Position numbers and translations under genes: made by a program | Assembly (NCBI GenBank): GCA_037893245.1 | Contig: JBAIAA010000607.1 | Span: forward strand, 62,001 to 126,000 | DNA: 64,000 bases | Source of the DNA: Crossaster papposus | Taxonomy: Eukaryota; Echinodermata; Asteroidea; Velatida; Solasteridae | Direction: 5' to 3' | The notes under the pieces: generated by a model | What the model was told of the DNA's origin: nothing | Seen by the model: only the letters and a program-made list of their open reading frames with translations | Databases searched by the model: none | In this document: positions 42,269 to 53,537 of the stretch, piece by piece | How positions within the stretch are numbered: the first letter of the stretch is position 1 | How the letters are laid out: each line of letters starts with the position of its first letter

Positions 42269-43496
42269 TTAATAAATACCTAGGAGAGTTGAAGGCTTCT
42301 GATTGGCCGAGACTCGATCACGTGCCGGTCATTATATGTAGTAACATCATGGGTTTTCCAAGGGCCGTTTTCTAAACCCCGGCTTTGGGCTGCACTCTGG
42401 CCACATTACAGACGTTTTCCTATAGTTCCGGATCGCAAAAAATATTCAGGCTGTTTTCGGCAAGTCTAATCCTCGAAATTTAAACGAAATAGATTTAGTA
42501 GTTTACCTTGAGTGATGGAGAAACTACAGTTTTTGTTTCGATATTTATGCTCTTCTTTATTTGAAAATACATACTGTACGACGTCAAATATATATACCGA
42601 CATCCCTTTTTCTAGTTGTGGATCAGCCTTAACCAATTCCGGATCGAGTAAAAAACTGCTTCGTACATGAAAAATTATCACGCTAGAACCAACCCGAATC
42701 AAGCCTATATTTCTGATAAAGTATTCATTAATTTATATAAATACAGTTTAAAATAAATGTCAAATACTTTAACTTCCAACAAAGTTTTAAAAGAGGACTT
42801 GCAAGGAAATGTTTTGAAATGTTTTGTCCGTGTACGTGTGTTGCGTGCGGCAACGAGCCGATAAACTTTGTCCCACCGACGTGGAGGAATAAACTCCATG
42901 CCCTGCTCCATGGTCCATTAGAACACGTCATATGAAATCGCTTGCGCGCGTGCTGTTGATGCATGTATTTTACGGGCGATCCGGAACTAGGAAAAAATGA
43001 ACGTTCAGTCTTTGGCAGATTTGAGACTTTTACTTCGACTTATTTTTACTTATGTATCAAGAAGCTTGTATGTTTCTTTTCCAAATGCACTTCATCTAAA
43101 CAAATAGTATTGGAGACCAAGCCATAACAAGGTAGGTTTTTATTTGAAGCGATCTGGAACTAGAAAAAATCCGGAACTAGGAAAACAACTGTACCACTGC
43201 TAAACTACATGAACGAAGCCAAAATACGAAAACGAAGCTGCGTTTGTAAAACGGCCTAGAAGAAGCCGCGAAGTCGCGAAATTCGGAGTATTTTCACCAT
43301 TTTTCTCGTTAAAAAGGTATTTATTAAAGGTAATAACAGTGCGAGAACCCGGTTATTACTGCGTGGTAATGACCGGGTTGGGGGATGACCGCTGGTAATG
43401 GACCTCGCCTTCGGCTCGATCCATTACCAGCGGTCATCCCCCAACCCGGTCATTACCACGCAGTAACAACCGGGTTCTCGCACTGTTATTACCTAT
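42269..43496. mobile_element. 1.2-kb repeat P, copy 2
   Basis: Same content and order as 30,525-31,690, with scattered substitutions and a few indels: it has about 60 extra bases around 42,820-42,900 and lacks the 5-bp CCGTA present in copy 1 at 31,323-31,327. Ends with the same hairpin. Flanks differ between the copies, so each is an independent insertion. Confidence 0.8.
43329..43493. repeat. 165-bp hairpin, 74-bp arms (copy 2)
   Basis: Identical layout to 31,524-31,688 with one arm mismatch at a different position (AACAACCGGG here, giving a G-T type pair). Confidence 0.95.
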
Positions 43497-45036
43497 GTAA
43501 GGTATCATCCATCACACAAGAACATTTGAACAATACTACCATTTAAATTTAAATTTAAAAACAGTTAATATGGTACAAAACATTTTTGACATTTGAAGTT
43601 GTTGAAAAAAATGAAACTGACTTGTTGGTTTTGAAGAATTCGTTTCGAAATGTTGTCATTGGGTCGTGCTGTAAATAACATTTTACCAAGAATTCACCCA
43701 TTTTTGTTATTTTTATTTCTTATAAGAGGAGCAAAAGACTGCTTTGGTGTCCCCTCATTTACATTGGCAAAATGTACTCATTATCCCTTACATGAATTGG
43801 GGTTAGCTCATGTTTACTCAATTTTGTCTGTTTTTTCTTTCTTAAAAAAATAATACTGATATTACTCTACCAAAAAGTAGCATTTTCAATCTGCAAAAAT
43901 GATTTTGCAAATTTGACCTAATGTTATACTATTTATAATTTTATACCCTAATTTATACCAAAACAGGTACCAAAAACAGCTAAAAAGCTACTGTACATGT
44001 ACATGTCTACTGGTGTACCATTAAAAAACTCCAATATACCGGTAGATAACATGCAACCATTTTCAGTGAATACAGTAGATTTATATGTACATGTACTATG
44101 CATTTTGTCACGCATTTAACCCATTGATTTCTGAAATTTGGAAAATGCACTCACATGTACCTGTACCTGTTATACTCATGATATCGTGTCTTCTAAATTA
44201 GAAAAAAGATGAATTTCAAAGAAACATGATTCATCCAATTAGAACCCTATTAACAAAATGATCCATCGTTTGCATCAATCATTGAGCAAGATCAATGAAT
44301 AAGACCACAGTGATCTTAGGGATAGGCCGCAGAAGCATTTGACGACCCTAGTACATGTAAGGGTGTATCTAGCCATCTACATACTTATAAGATGGGCAGC
44401 TGTCATAATTACCAGTCGTTGGCATGGACCAGCAGCTGCTGCCTAATTCAACCATGTTGGCTGGCTGTGGGTTTCCGGTAGGCGACTGTGGAAAGCTGCT
44501 GGATGCGGTTTTCCCCAATTTAAAAGTTTCATTTTGCATTTTACATGCAATACACGTGTATGTATTTGTAGCTCAAATTTTTCTGAACAGTAATTATATT
44601 CATACACTACATACCCATCAGAAAGTTCATCTTTTGTACTTTACCAGTACATGTACATGTACATGTATACCGGTACATGTACAGTACGTGTACATGTATG
44701 TGATTACCGGTACGTCTTGTACCGGTATCAAACATTACAAACACTATAGAAGCTTCATTACAGACGAGCACTTTCAAACAATGAAAATGCACAGCTCACA
44801 AAGGGAATGGTCTACTAGGCTTGAAATTCTGCAGATTTGGATCAATGCAAAGTCTAGTGTTTGCAGAATTGTCTTATCATTTATGATTCTCTTATAAAAT
44901 GCCAATTAGGATAGAATGAAGCCGTGCCTCTATCACCTAATTCAATGGAAATCAGTCAGGTTCGCAGACTTTCTGATCTTTTTTATTTTTTATTTACATG
45001 TAAGCCTTCACAAATTTTGATTCTGGTATACAGTAT
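43497..45036. other. Gene-free stretch
   Basis: No exon supported. 44,640-44,720 is one of the densest CATGTA/CCGGTA strings in the window. A frame at 44,424 (MDQQLLPNSTMLAGCGFP then GTAGGC) was considered but lacks support. Confidence 0.35.
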
Positions 45037-45548
45037 AGCCGTGTTAGCACCAGACTTTTTTGGGGGAAGGTTTTACTGAGACGATGGTAAAAAAAAAAAT
45101 GGTCAAATGTTACCACTGTTCGCACTTGGACTTTCGACATGGGAACATTTTACCAAGACCGTGGGAGAAGTAGCCGAGCTGTCATTATAATGACTCATGA
45201 AGGCGAATGTAATCACAATGCGATGTGCATGCATCAGCGCGCGCACGTAAACAATGCAAAGAGCGCATGCACGGTGTCTTGTGTAGCATGAAATCCCAGT
45301 AGGGGGCCGAATGTACGTTTTCCTGAGACGCTTTTACCGACTCGCACTGTTCGCACTGGACTTATCGTCTAGGGAAAAGTTACCTGGGAAGTTTTCCCGG
45401 GCAGCAGTTGGACGGTAAAAGTAACCACTGGACTCGGGAAAATTAACTGAGGGGAAAACGTCCTAGGCTGCCGCACTGGACTTAAAATGGGAAAAGTACC
45501 CATCGTCTCGGTAAGTTTTATCAAAAAAAGTCCAGTGCGAACAGGGCT
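45037..45548. mobile_element. Family H element, copy 3
   Basis: Left end AGCCGTGTTAGCACCAGACT and right end (reverse complement) AGCCCTGTTCGCACTGGACT, each followed by a block reading TTTTTT...ACTGAGACGATGG / ACCGAGACGATGG. An internal copy of TGTTCGCACTGGACTT occurs at about 45,350. TAA follows the right end; the left flank is TAT, so a target duplication is not proven. Confidence 0.75.
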
Positions 45549-46352
45549 TAAGTGACAGCACAATATTGGGTTTGCTAGGATCTCTAAAATGTACAGAAAA
45601 TACTATATAAATGTGACAAATTTGGCCAAGTATCATACATGTACTGTACATTCATGAATTGTATGTGCAACTATGAGAAAATACGTACATGTAGAATTTA
45701 TAAATGCATCCTCATGCTCAAGTTGAAATCACTCAACAAACCTTTCTATTTATTAATAAAAAGACATTTGTGAGGCATTTTGGCAAAATGAGACAGAAAG
45801 GAGGCAGCGATTAGAAGGACGGGTTTCAGGTACAGGAGTAACAAGAAACAAATTTATCCTTACAATACCGATATTGCACTTTACTCAGACTTTATTTTTA
45901 CAAGTTATCCACCATTTTTAATTTCACATTGATCGGCATGTCCAAAAATTAAAATACTAATAAAAAGGCCCACAAAGTTTCAAGTTTTAAAAATAAAAAA
46001 TGTTGATGGCTTTTCCTTTACAAAATATTATTCCAGAATGTTTTCTTTAATTTATGTAGAGTAGACATGTTAATAAACCTAGTAAAATAAATAAATAAAC
46101 ACTACCTGTAATTTGTTTGCAATTTTTTCTACACTACACCCTGTGACAGGTTCCATTTCATTTTGCCTTGAATGACTCCCATTTTTAAAACAATCCGAGA
46201 ATTGTTACCACAGTGTGGGGTCTTTTTGGACTCTAATACAAATGTACTGAGAGTACATAAACTGAAAACATAAAAACAATTAATGCTTCCTTGTGAAAGA
46301 AAACAAAAAATTGCACGGAATAACTTGATAAGAATTTGATAACGTACATGTA
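45549..46352. other. Gene-free stretch
   Basis: AT-rich, no feature supported. Confidence 0.4.
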
Positions 46353-46843
46353 TGCGACACACTCCATCGTAATCAGGAATAAGTCGCTGAGGCCGTTTTA
46401 CGCAATCGGCCGTTGAAGTGAACGCATGGGTGAAAATCGTGACTAAGTCGATTTTCTGAACATTGTATTTTTAGGAAGAATAGTTATCACAGATTATTGT
46501 CATTAATGTCTTGTATGTAAAAACGATCAATAAAGATGAAAATATTAAAGATATGAAATACAAACTACGGGAGATTGTTGTCAAGGTAGTGACCATAATG
46601 TGAAAAATGTTATGAAAATCAGACAACTGTTTATTTCAAAGATGTTTTTCTCGGAATGTGAATTCGGCAAATAAATATACACCTGTCATCTTCCTCAGAC
46701 CATAACTCGTTAACCTAAACAGATACATACATGTACTTGTGATGGGTATCATTAGAAAGCTTATGACATTCCCTTTCCCACCATGTGCATATCTCAAAAA
46801 GTCATTTTGAGACTTATTCCTGATTACGATGGAGCGGGTCACA
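46353..46843. mobile_element. 491-bp mariner-like MITE with TA duplication
   Basis: Ends TGCGACACACTCCATCGTAA and (reverse complement) TGTGACCCGCTCCATCGTAA, both continuing with TCAGGAATAAGTC. TA precedes and follows the element (GTA / TAT). TA duplication with TGTGACC ends suggests a Tc1/mariner-type MITE; no transposase present. Confidence 0.8.
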
Positions 46844-47164
46844 TATTTACAGTGTCAGTGTGAGTGAGGATGCAGGTTCAAGGTCCAGTAAGCTACTTTG
46901 TCCGAATCTATAATTAGCAAACCTGAACAAAGATATTTGGGGAACCACTAACACCTGGGCCCAAAGACATGAAAACCTTTTGTTGGAACGAAAAACAGGA
47001 AAAGTAAAGAATATAGGCCCTATTGTCACTTTTTGTAATTCGTGAAAAAGGAACCTACAGTTTTGTACAATGTACTGTATTGTATCGTACTTTTCACGTT
47101 TTTCGATCCAACAAAAGGTTTTCACGTCATTGGGTCTCGCAGTATAACACAAGGCTAGCAATAG
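46844..47164. other. Gene-free stretch with loose inverted symmetry
   Basis: AAACCTTTTGTTGGAACGAA (46,973) and TTTTCGATCCAACAAAAGG (47,099) are roughly inverted around 47,040, suggesting another degraded foldback. Confidence 0.4.
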
Positions 47165-47235
47165 CTACGGGTGCTTGTGTAAGTTGGTAGAGCACCGGAG
47201 GTTGCAGGTTCAAGCCCTGCTACAGTCAATTTCTT
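47165..47235 (+). repeat. tRNA-derived SINE fragment
   Basis: GTGTAAGTTGGTAGAGCACC (A box) is followed after a deletion by GGAGGTTGCAGGTTCAAGCC (B box) and CTGCTACAGTCAATTTCTTTG, a typical SINE body start. The anticodon arm is missing. Confidence 0.65.
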
Positions 47236-48003
47236 TGTTCAGTTTACAAGATTCTATAATTGTTAGAACTAGCGTAGTGCCTATTCATTATGTGCCTGAA
47301 AAAAGAAGCTGTGGATGTTTTAGGCCACGCGTACTGTACAGCTTTGGAAGTCAGTTACTTGCGCATGCGTCTATAATGTGCATTAGATCACGCCCCATTG
47401 CATGCAAGGTGTGGTCTATCCCTGTGGTGCAGTATAGAGCCCGTTTTACAAGGCATGGTCTGTGTACGTACAAATACATGTACATGTATGGTCTATAAGC
47501 CTCTGGTATTGCTGAGCACTTATTTGCAGCTTTTTTGAGAACTGCTCATCGAAACAACTTCAAACTTGACACTGCACATTTAATCACCGCTGATTTTCAA
47601 CTTATTTTTATACAGTGCCTGGTTCTGTAGATAATCAAATTATGGACAGAAACACACAGACAGGAAGACGAGACAGAGATTCCTTGAATTGTAGTAAGAT
47701 GCCTTCACAGCTTTAAAATGGTAAAAGAAATTCTCCCAAAACTGAATCATTTAATTTCCCATGTACCGGATGTATGGAATTCACGTAGAGTCAGATAATT
47801 TACTTTAATTAATCAACGATCAGTTGTTTTTCTCCACAAGGTTTCCCTCATAAATCACTCTCATGACCACTAAGTTAGAGGTGCAGTACATATACAGTAG
47901 AATTACTCTCATAACTATAAATACGAGAAACTTGTTAATACCTTATGGTAGAACTCACTACATGTACCGGTACCATGCTAGGGTATGTGTGCTTGTTTCT
48001 TTT
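47236..48003. other. Gene-free stretch
   Basis: No feature supported. Confidence 0.4.
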
Positions 48004-48160
48004 TGCGATCGAGGATCGAAAAACAAAAGAAAACAATGGGAACAAAAGATCCTCGAAGGACGGTTTCTTTGTCCTCGATCGGCAAGATAAGCGCAAAGCA
48101 ATGGGGTTAGGTTTCAGTAAAGGAATAAAGGAAAACACAATAGGGAATCCTCGGTCGTAA
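48004..48160 (-). mobile_element. Family D foldback (GATCGAGGATCG), copy 1
   Basis: GCGATCGAGGATCGAAAAAC, AGATCCTCGAAGGACG, GTCCTCGATCGG and finally ATCCTCGGTCGT form related inverted blocks. The whole segment is the reverse complement of 60,114-60,293 with moderate divergence. Confidence 0.7.
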
Positions 48161-48237
48161 TGGCAATTCACGAATATATGTGTCATTTATAAACACACCA
48201 CATTATCCTGCTAGTCCTAAGGTTTGACAGCACAAAT

Positions 48238-48375
48238 TATAGATCGGGACGGACATACGTCACAGGTCAGAGCGCCGATGAAAACAATACGCGCTGACAC
48301 TGCACTGTAGCATACAAGACTGCGCGCGCGATCATCGTTTTTATGACAGTTCCCGGATGTCCGCCCCGATCTATA
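48238..48375. mobile_element. 138-bp foldback with TATAGATCGGG ends
   Basis: Arms TATAGATCGGGACGGACAT and (reverse complement) TATAGATCGGGGCGGACAT are 19 bp with one mismatch; the interior contains GCGCGCGCGATC. A short MITE or foldback of unknown type. Confidence 0.7.
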
Positions 48376-48581
48376 CAAATGTCCCGAGTCCAGCCTTGCT
48401 TGTGTTCCTATGGGGAACGCAATTCTGCCCACAGCTTCAATGTACAAACTCTATACACTTTTGTGCTGCTGAACAACTGACCCAAAGAGACTTCTACATG
48501 TATGTAAAAGTGTTACATATTAGAGGTTTGGGCACTGGTGTACCGTATATGTACGATATGTACCGGTACATGCATGTACCG

Positions 48582-48614
48582 GTACTACCAGTACATGTAC
48601 GGTACTGGTAGTAC
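48582..48614. repeat. Hairpin GTACTACCAGTAC / GTACTGGTAGTAC
   Basis: Perfect 13-bp arms around ATGTACG, followed within 5 bp by a second hairpin AGGATCTGC...GCAGATCCT (about 48,619-48,656). Confidence 0.85.
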
Positions 48615-48656
48615 TTGAGAAGGATCTGCAGATATTAATGTACATCAGCAGATCCT

Positions 48657-49799
48657 ACTCACATACATGTAGACACATCATACAGTACATGTACACTGTA
48701 CACATGTACAGTTTATAATAGTAAATAGTATGTATAATAGTAAATTCTGATGGCACACTGGGTGCAGCTGTGTATGATGTGTGTAAAGTATATATTATTT
48801 ATTGTAAGCAGCAAGACAAAATTACAAGAGGTTACATAATGTCAGCACAGGAAGGCTTGGGGGCTGACTGTGCATGATCAATACATGTATACATGTATTG
48901 CAATAAATGAAAAATTACCCCCTGCTGCCAACAGGTGGCAGCCCTTTCAGGTTTTTGTGGAGATAGCCCCTAAACCATGGAGGGAAAGTATGGAGGTAAA
49001 TATGGTACACAGTACTTGTACATACCCTGTTAACATGTTAATGGGGACAATTGTTGGTGGTGTGATCTGTTCCTTTCTCTATGGTGTGATAAGCTGCACT
49101 TTCTTTGCAGAAGTAAAATAAATGGAACACGCTAAAGGGTTCTTGGTTTTGGCAAAATCTTGATGAAAATTGAAACTTATAAAGTGGAGAAAATACAATA
49201 TCTTGGTTTTTCTTTGTGCAATATGAGATCTTCCGAACGGCCCTGTTACAAAGGTTGGATTGGCTGTTCGACTGTTCAGTAAGCCTGAATCCTGTCTTGC
49301 ATGTTGACTACCTTTGCTTGAAATCACGTTTGGCATTGTGAAAAAAAAAAGACTTATTTTTAGATTTTTCTTTTGGAAAAAAGTCTTTCTTCCACACTGT
49401 CAATACCTAAATATTCAGGGATTTGGTTTATTAGATCATGTAAAATCCGGTACATGTAGATCCAGGCAATATCTTGGTATATTTTCTTCTAGAAAGACTC
49501 CCCATTCATTACTAGGGCCTAATTTGCAGAATGACTGGAGTCTTGGAGATGTAGAACAAGGTGAGCTTTACAATTTTATGAAAGTACACCGTGTATCCCA
49601 CCACTTTCAAAACGGTGCCACTATCTCCATCTCGATCCCGATCCGTACGATTCCCGTCCGTACGATCTACTCAATTCATGTTCTACTGACGTCATACGAC
49701 CTCAGTATAGTGACGTCAGCATAAATTCTCATTCAAGTATCCCTTCCTCTGGGTGTGATACTGCCCCCGCTTGCCCGCGCATTGAGTCAAATTCCCATG
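48657..49799. other. Gene-free stretch
   Basis: No exon supported. The 136-codon frame at 49,314-49,724 shows no domain or splice context; it ends in tandem CCCGTCCGTACGAT-like words. Confidence 0.35.
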
Positions 49800-49997
49800 C
49801 CCAAATTCAAAATGGATGACACATAAACACGCCAAGTTCAAGTTCGAAAATGTCTGTCAGCAGCGAGCAAGGCCGGAAATGCGTGGGTGTGCTTCCCGGC
49901 ACTATCGGCCTGAACCCGCTTTGGATCGAGTTTCGTTGAAAATAATCCCGCCCCTCGGCTCGGTGATGTTAAAATAATCCCGGTGCGAAGTGGTTAA
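49800..49997. mobile_element. Family T MITE, copy at 49.8 kb (left end lost)
   Basis: CATAAACACGCCAAGTTCAA, GTCAGCAGCGAGCAAGGCCG and AAAATAATCCCGCCCCTCGG match the 37.2- and 58.9-kb copies; ends CCGGTGCGAAGTGGTTAA. Confidence 0.75.
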
Positions 49998-50377
49998 TTC
50001 TGTTGCGAATTTTGTTTAATTTTTGTTTAAATGTGCTTTGAATGAAAGCATTGCCAATGAGAAGTAGACAAACTTGACTTTGAAAAAAATTATCTACACA
50101 TTATACAATATAATTTTAAAAATACTTGGTTCATGTATGCAATAGTCATTGTTAACAATTTGTTTTTTTAGGGTTCATACGACATACATGTAAGATGGTT
50201 TCAACTCCCAAAAGAATTTGTTTAAATTTACTGAGTCACAATGCCATAAACTGCATTCAGGGCGAGTTCTCAAGCTCATTCAGTAATTAATAAGAGGGAG
50301 TGAGGGACCATTAGATTTGAATACGCACACAGTACAGTATAAGGGATACGTATAATGCAGCTCAAAAAAGCCGCCTA

Positions 50378-50824
50378 TTAAAGGTCGGATACACCATTGA
50401 TAATTGCTTGAATTATCACAAATGGGTGGATATGGGGGGTTGTATTCATAGTCAATATTGTTTAACGGATTTGTTCGAAGTTTGGATGTCGAGAAAAAAG
50501 CAAGAAAAACAGTGTTCCTTTTTCAACTGGCGTCGGGCAATTGTTCTTGGAATTTTTTTTGCAATCGCCATTGTGTGATACAAGTAAGAGATTCCTTAAT
50601 TCCGTGGGTACATGCAGGCACAGCTGGTGGCCACTTAACCATCTATACTTGACCATTATGCAGCCTAAATCTTGTTTAACCTTGGAAAATGGAGACCAAG
50701 ACCACATAGAGGATTCAGAAGAATCGGATAAAGACCAGAAGAGTGAGGCAACCAAAAAAACGACCAGAGGCTGAGGAAGTTGCGGCTGTTGGAAATGGTG
50801 TATCCTACCGTACATCACCTTTAA
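50378..50824 (-). mobile_element. Family A MITE, copy 13 with replaced interior
   Basis: TTAA on both sides and recognisable family A sequence at 50,382-50,575. From there to about 50,790 the interior is unrelated (includes GGTGGCCACTTAACCATC and an acidic-codon stretch), then the family A right end returns. The right terminus reads CCTACCGTACATCACCTTTAA, a 10-bp expansion at the TA. Confidence 0.75.
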
Positions 50825-50947
50825 ATCACCAGTTTACGTTGTTGTTGCATGGTAGTGGTACACTATCGGCAATTCTCATATCAAAATCTTGAAATGTATA
50901 ATTAAGACTGAAAAATTATAATGCAAAATGCTGGTTTTTTCAAGCTG

Positions 50948-52165
50948 CATATTATTATTATTATTATTATTATTAATGGTTTATTAAAAGACATTTGCAG
51001 CCAAAAGCTGAATTACAGTCAGTTTACAATAAAAATCAGAAATTAAAATTTTGATTATCAGAATTAATTAAGAAATAGGACAACAATTACACTGACATTG
51101 AAGAAAGACGTTACTAAATAAACAGACAAATAAGATAAAAAAACAAGAACAGGGAACCCACTCAAGAGGACCACTAATGATTCATACATTGTAATTGGCC
51201 TAGTTAACAAATCTGGTTATTTAAAAGCGAGGTTAAAAATGGAATAGGACTAGACTTGTAACGGTTGGTACGGCAGCGAGTAATGGACAGCTTGTTTGAA
51301 TTTCTCAAATTATTTTCACGTTTGGGAGGGAGCCAATTTCTAAAATGCTTGGACTGGAGAAGATTCTTTCCAAAATTTAACGTTAGTTGTTCCAGCCTTT
51401 CAGATACAGTAAGAGAATTTAGTGATACACATTATATCTCTTTATATGATTGTGTGTTTACGTTGGGCATCTGACAAAATAACACGGAAAGCTTTCCTTT
51501 GTAATTTTTCAAAGCATTCTCTCTGCATCTTTGTCAGGCCACAAAACCAGGCTGGTGCAGCATACTCCAAAGCAGGGCGGACATATTGTAAATACACAGT
51601 TAAAAGATCTGTTGTGGAAATATTACACCGTCTCAATTGTCTTTAAAAAAAAATTTGATTAAATGTTTTACACAAACTCTTGACCTGAAGATCCCATTTC
51701 ATATTCTTTTGTAAATGAACACCTAGCAACTTGACATTATCTGTTTGAATTATATCAGATTCACCAACATGAAAAGTAGGTGTAACAACAGGTACATGTA
51801 CTCTCTGAAAACAAGATACCATGGCCTGACATTTGTTTGGGTTAAGGGTCATGTTATTTATAACCGACCAATCACTAAGATCAAGTTGTTGCTGAATAGC
51901 ATAAGTTTGTTCAGTGTCTACGAAAGTTTGGCATAATGTCAAATCATCAACATACTTACAATAAGACACATCCGGATGCGAAGACAAAAAATCATTTATC
52001 ATTACTAAAAAAGGCAACAGGGCCAATTTTTGTACTCTGAGGGACCCCCGCATTAATAATTTCCCATTCGGAAAACTTGCCATTCTCTATGTTGAGACCT
52101 ATTAGATAAAAAATTACAGATCCAGGAATATGTATCCGGTACACGTATCAAATCTAATGGTCCCT
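50948..52165 (-). pseudogene. Degraded 5'-truncated LINE reverse transcriptase (second family)
   Basis: Minus strand, with an (AAT)n tail at 50,948-50,976 marking its 3' end. Reading right to left: SWICNFLSNRSQ near 52,120; GVPQSTKIGPVAF near 52,040; LVMINDFLSSHPDVSYCKYVDDLTL (YVDD near 51,950) in another frame; VKLLGVHLQKNMKWDLQV; then RRCNISTTDLLTVYLQYVRP in a third segment (51,442-51,636); and finally LTVSERLEQLTLNFGKNLL and NKLSITRCRTNRYKSSPIPF in yet another frame (51,190-51,430). The order is that of a Jockey/CR1-like RT with thumb and C-terminal tail. At least three frameshifts, two in homopolymers (52,010 and 51,640), make it non-functional. Not the same family as the 33-kb LINE. Confidence 0.85.
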
Positions 52166-52686
52166 ATTAATGGTCCCTATACTTCACTGAACTTGCAGGT
52201 GCCATGCGAAGCGCTGTATCAAAAGACCTTCCATCGATTTATCACAAAAACCCAACAAATGATGGAGATGATTGACAACATAATGGACACACTGTGGGTA
52301 CAATTCTACATTCCATACTCACTTGTTTGCATTCAATTTGTTAAAACTGATTTCCTTATATTTCTATAGTCCAAAATACCAATCTAAAGGGATTACCAAT
52401 CCATGCAGTGTGTGAATACTTACCTGTATTGTGATTTCAAGCCAACACATCCCATAAAACCCTTAGTTTACCCTAAAGAAATAACCTTGAACATTGCAAG
52501 CTGATGGATACAATGAAATGAAGGAATTTTGATGGGTTAAAAAAGTTGTTAAGAGATGGGCCACATAGATCATCAAACTCAATAAACTGCTGATCAACCT
52601 AGAAATAATGACCAGACTTGCATTGGTACAGGTACATGAAGAAAATGAAATTTGAATATATGTATTACATACTATATTTAATTTGA
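52166..52686. other. Gene-free stretch
   Basis: TGGTCCCTATTAATGGTCCC is a short direct duplication at the LINE's 5' boundary. Nothing else recognised. Confidence 0.4.
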
Positions 52687-53257
52687 TTAAAAGTAGGATT
52701 AGATACCGGTATATGCCATTTGCTATATCAAACAATTTTACTACTAAATTATTAATAAAATATCTTACTTATTTGAAGGTAAATATTGATTTTAGGCATC
52801 CATGCGATCCGGCAAAATGATTGCAAAATGATTTTATAAAAAGAAAATCGCAATTGGAATTTGCCAAATAACATAACAACTGCCCGCTTCGGTTGAAAAC
52901 GAATGCTGTTTTTCCTGCTTTTCTCAGCAACCTGGGGTGCGTTTTGGCACTCATATAACAAGTCATAACTAAAAACTATTTTGTTGTTTCTTTTGGTTAA
53001 TCGTTTTGGGGATTTAAGTATTGCACGATTGTGCGTAATTCTCGCCAGTTGGAAATTCTCAAAGAAAATTAACAAATAAATACTTCCCGAACCAGGCCAG
53101 TTCTTGGTTTATGACGATTTGTGACTGCCAAAACGCACTCCATGAGTGTAAAACTTCGGACAGGCCAGTTAAACGATATTTACTATAAAATACAACCCCA
53201 CTAAATCCACCCATTCACGGTAATTCAAGCAATTACCAATGGTGTAGCCCACCTTTA
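52687..53257 (+). mobile_element. Family A MITE, copy 14, with nested insertion
   Basis: TTAA at both ends. The left region reads AGATACCGGTATATGCC where siblings have GGATACACC, consistent with a CCGGTA insertion at 52,704-52,711. A 210-bp foreign element interrupts it at 52,933-53,142. The remainder (AAACGATATTTACTATAAAA to CAATGGTGTAG) is typical. Confidence 0.8.
52933..53142. mobile_element. Nested 210-bp MITE (GTGCGTTTTGGCA ends)
   Basis: Left TGGGGTGCGTTTTGGCACTC and right (reverse complement) TGGAGTGCGTTTTGGCAGTC; symmetry continues weakly into ATAAC/ATAAAC. It sits inside the GCATCCATGAGTG segment of the host MITE, which resumes as TGAGTGTAAAAC on the right. Confidence 0.8.
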
Positions 53258-53429
53258 AACAAAATGTTTACAACCGAAGAAGTTATCGGAAGAGTTTCAG
53301 GAAATGAATATTTACAGTTGATCGCATTGCTCTTTGGGACAGCCTTTGTGTGGTATTTAAAATGTGTGCTATTTATTATGTTTTTTTCAACATATAGACA
53401 ATTTGTTGTCTTGACCACTGTTATCATTT

Positions 53430-53537
53430 CTAAAACTTCCGACAGGTCAGTTAAACGATATTTACTATAAAATACAACCCCACAAATCCACCCATTCATG
53501 ATAATTCAAGCATGGTGTATATATATCCTACCTTTAA
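53430..53537 (+). mobile_element. Family A MITE fragment, copy 15
   Basis: Right third of family A, from TTCTAAAACTTCCGACAGG to CCTACCTTTAA. Near its end GTGTATATATATCC replaces GTGTATCC, a 6-bp TATATA gain. Confidence 0.8.

Noticed and set aside
30525-43496. LTR retrotransposon bounded by the two 1.2-kb direct repeats
   Set aside because: The repeats lack TG...CA ends, there is no primer-binding site, polypurine tract, gag or integrase between them, and the interval holds unrelated elements.
44424-44477. First exon MDQQLLPNSTMLAGCGFP followed by GTAGGC
   Set aside because: Too short, no promoter motif, and both strands are equally open; chance is the simpler explanation.
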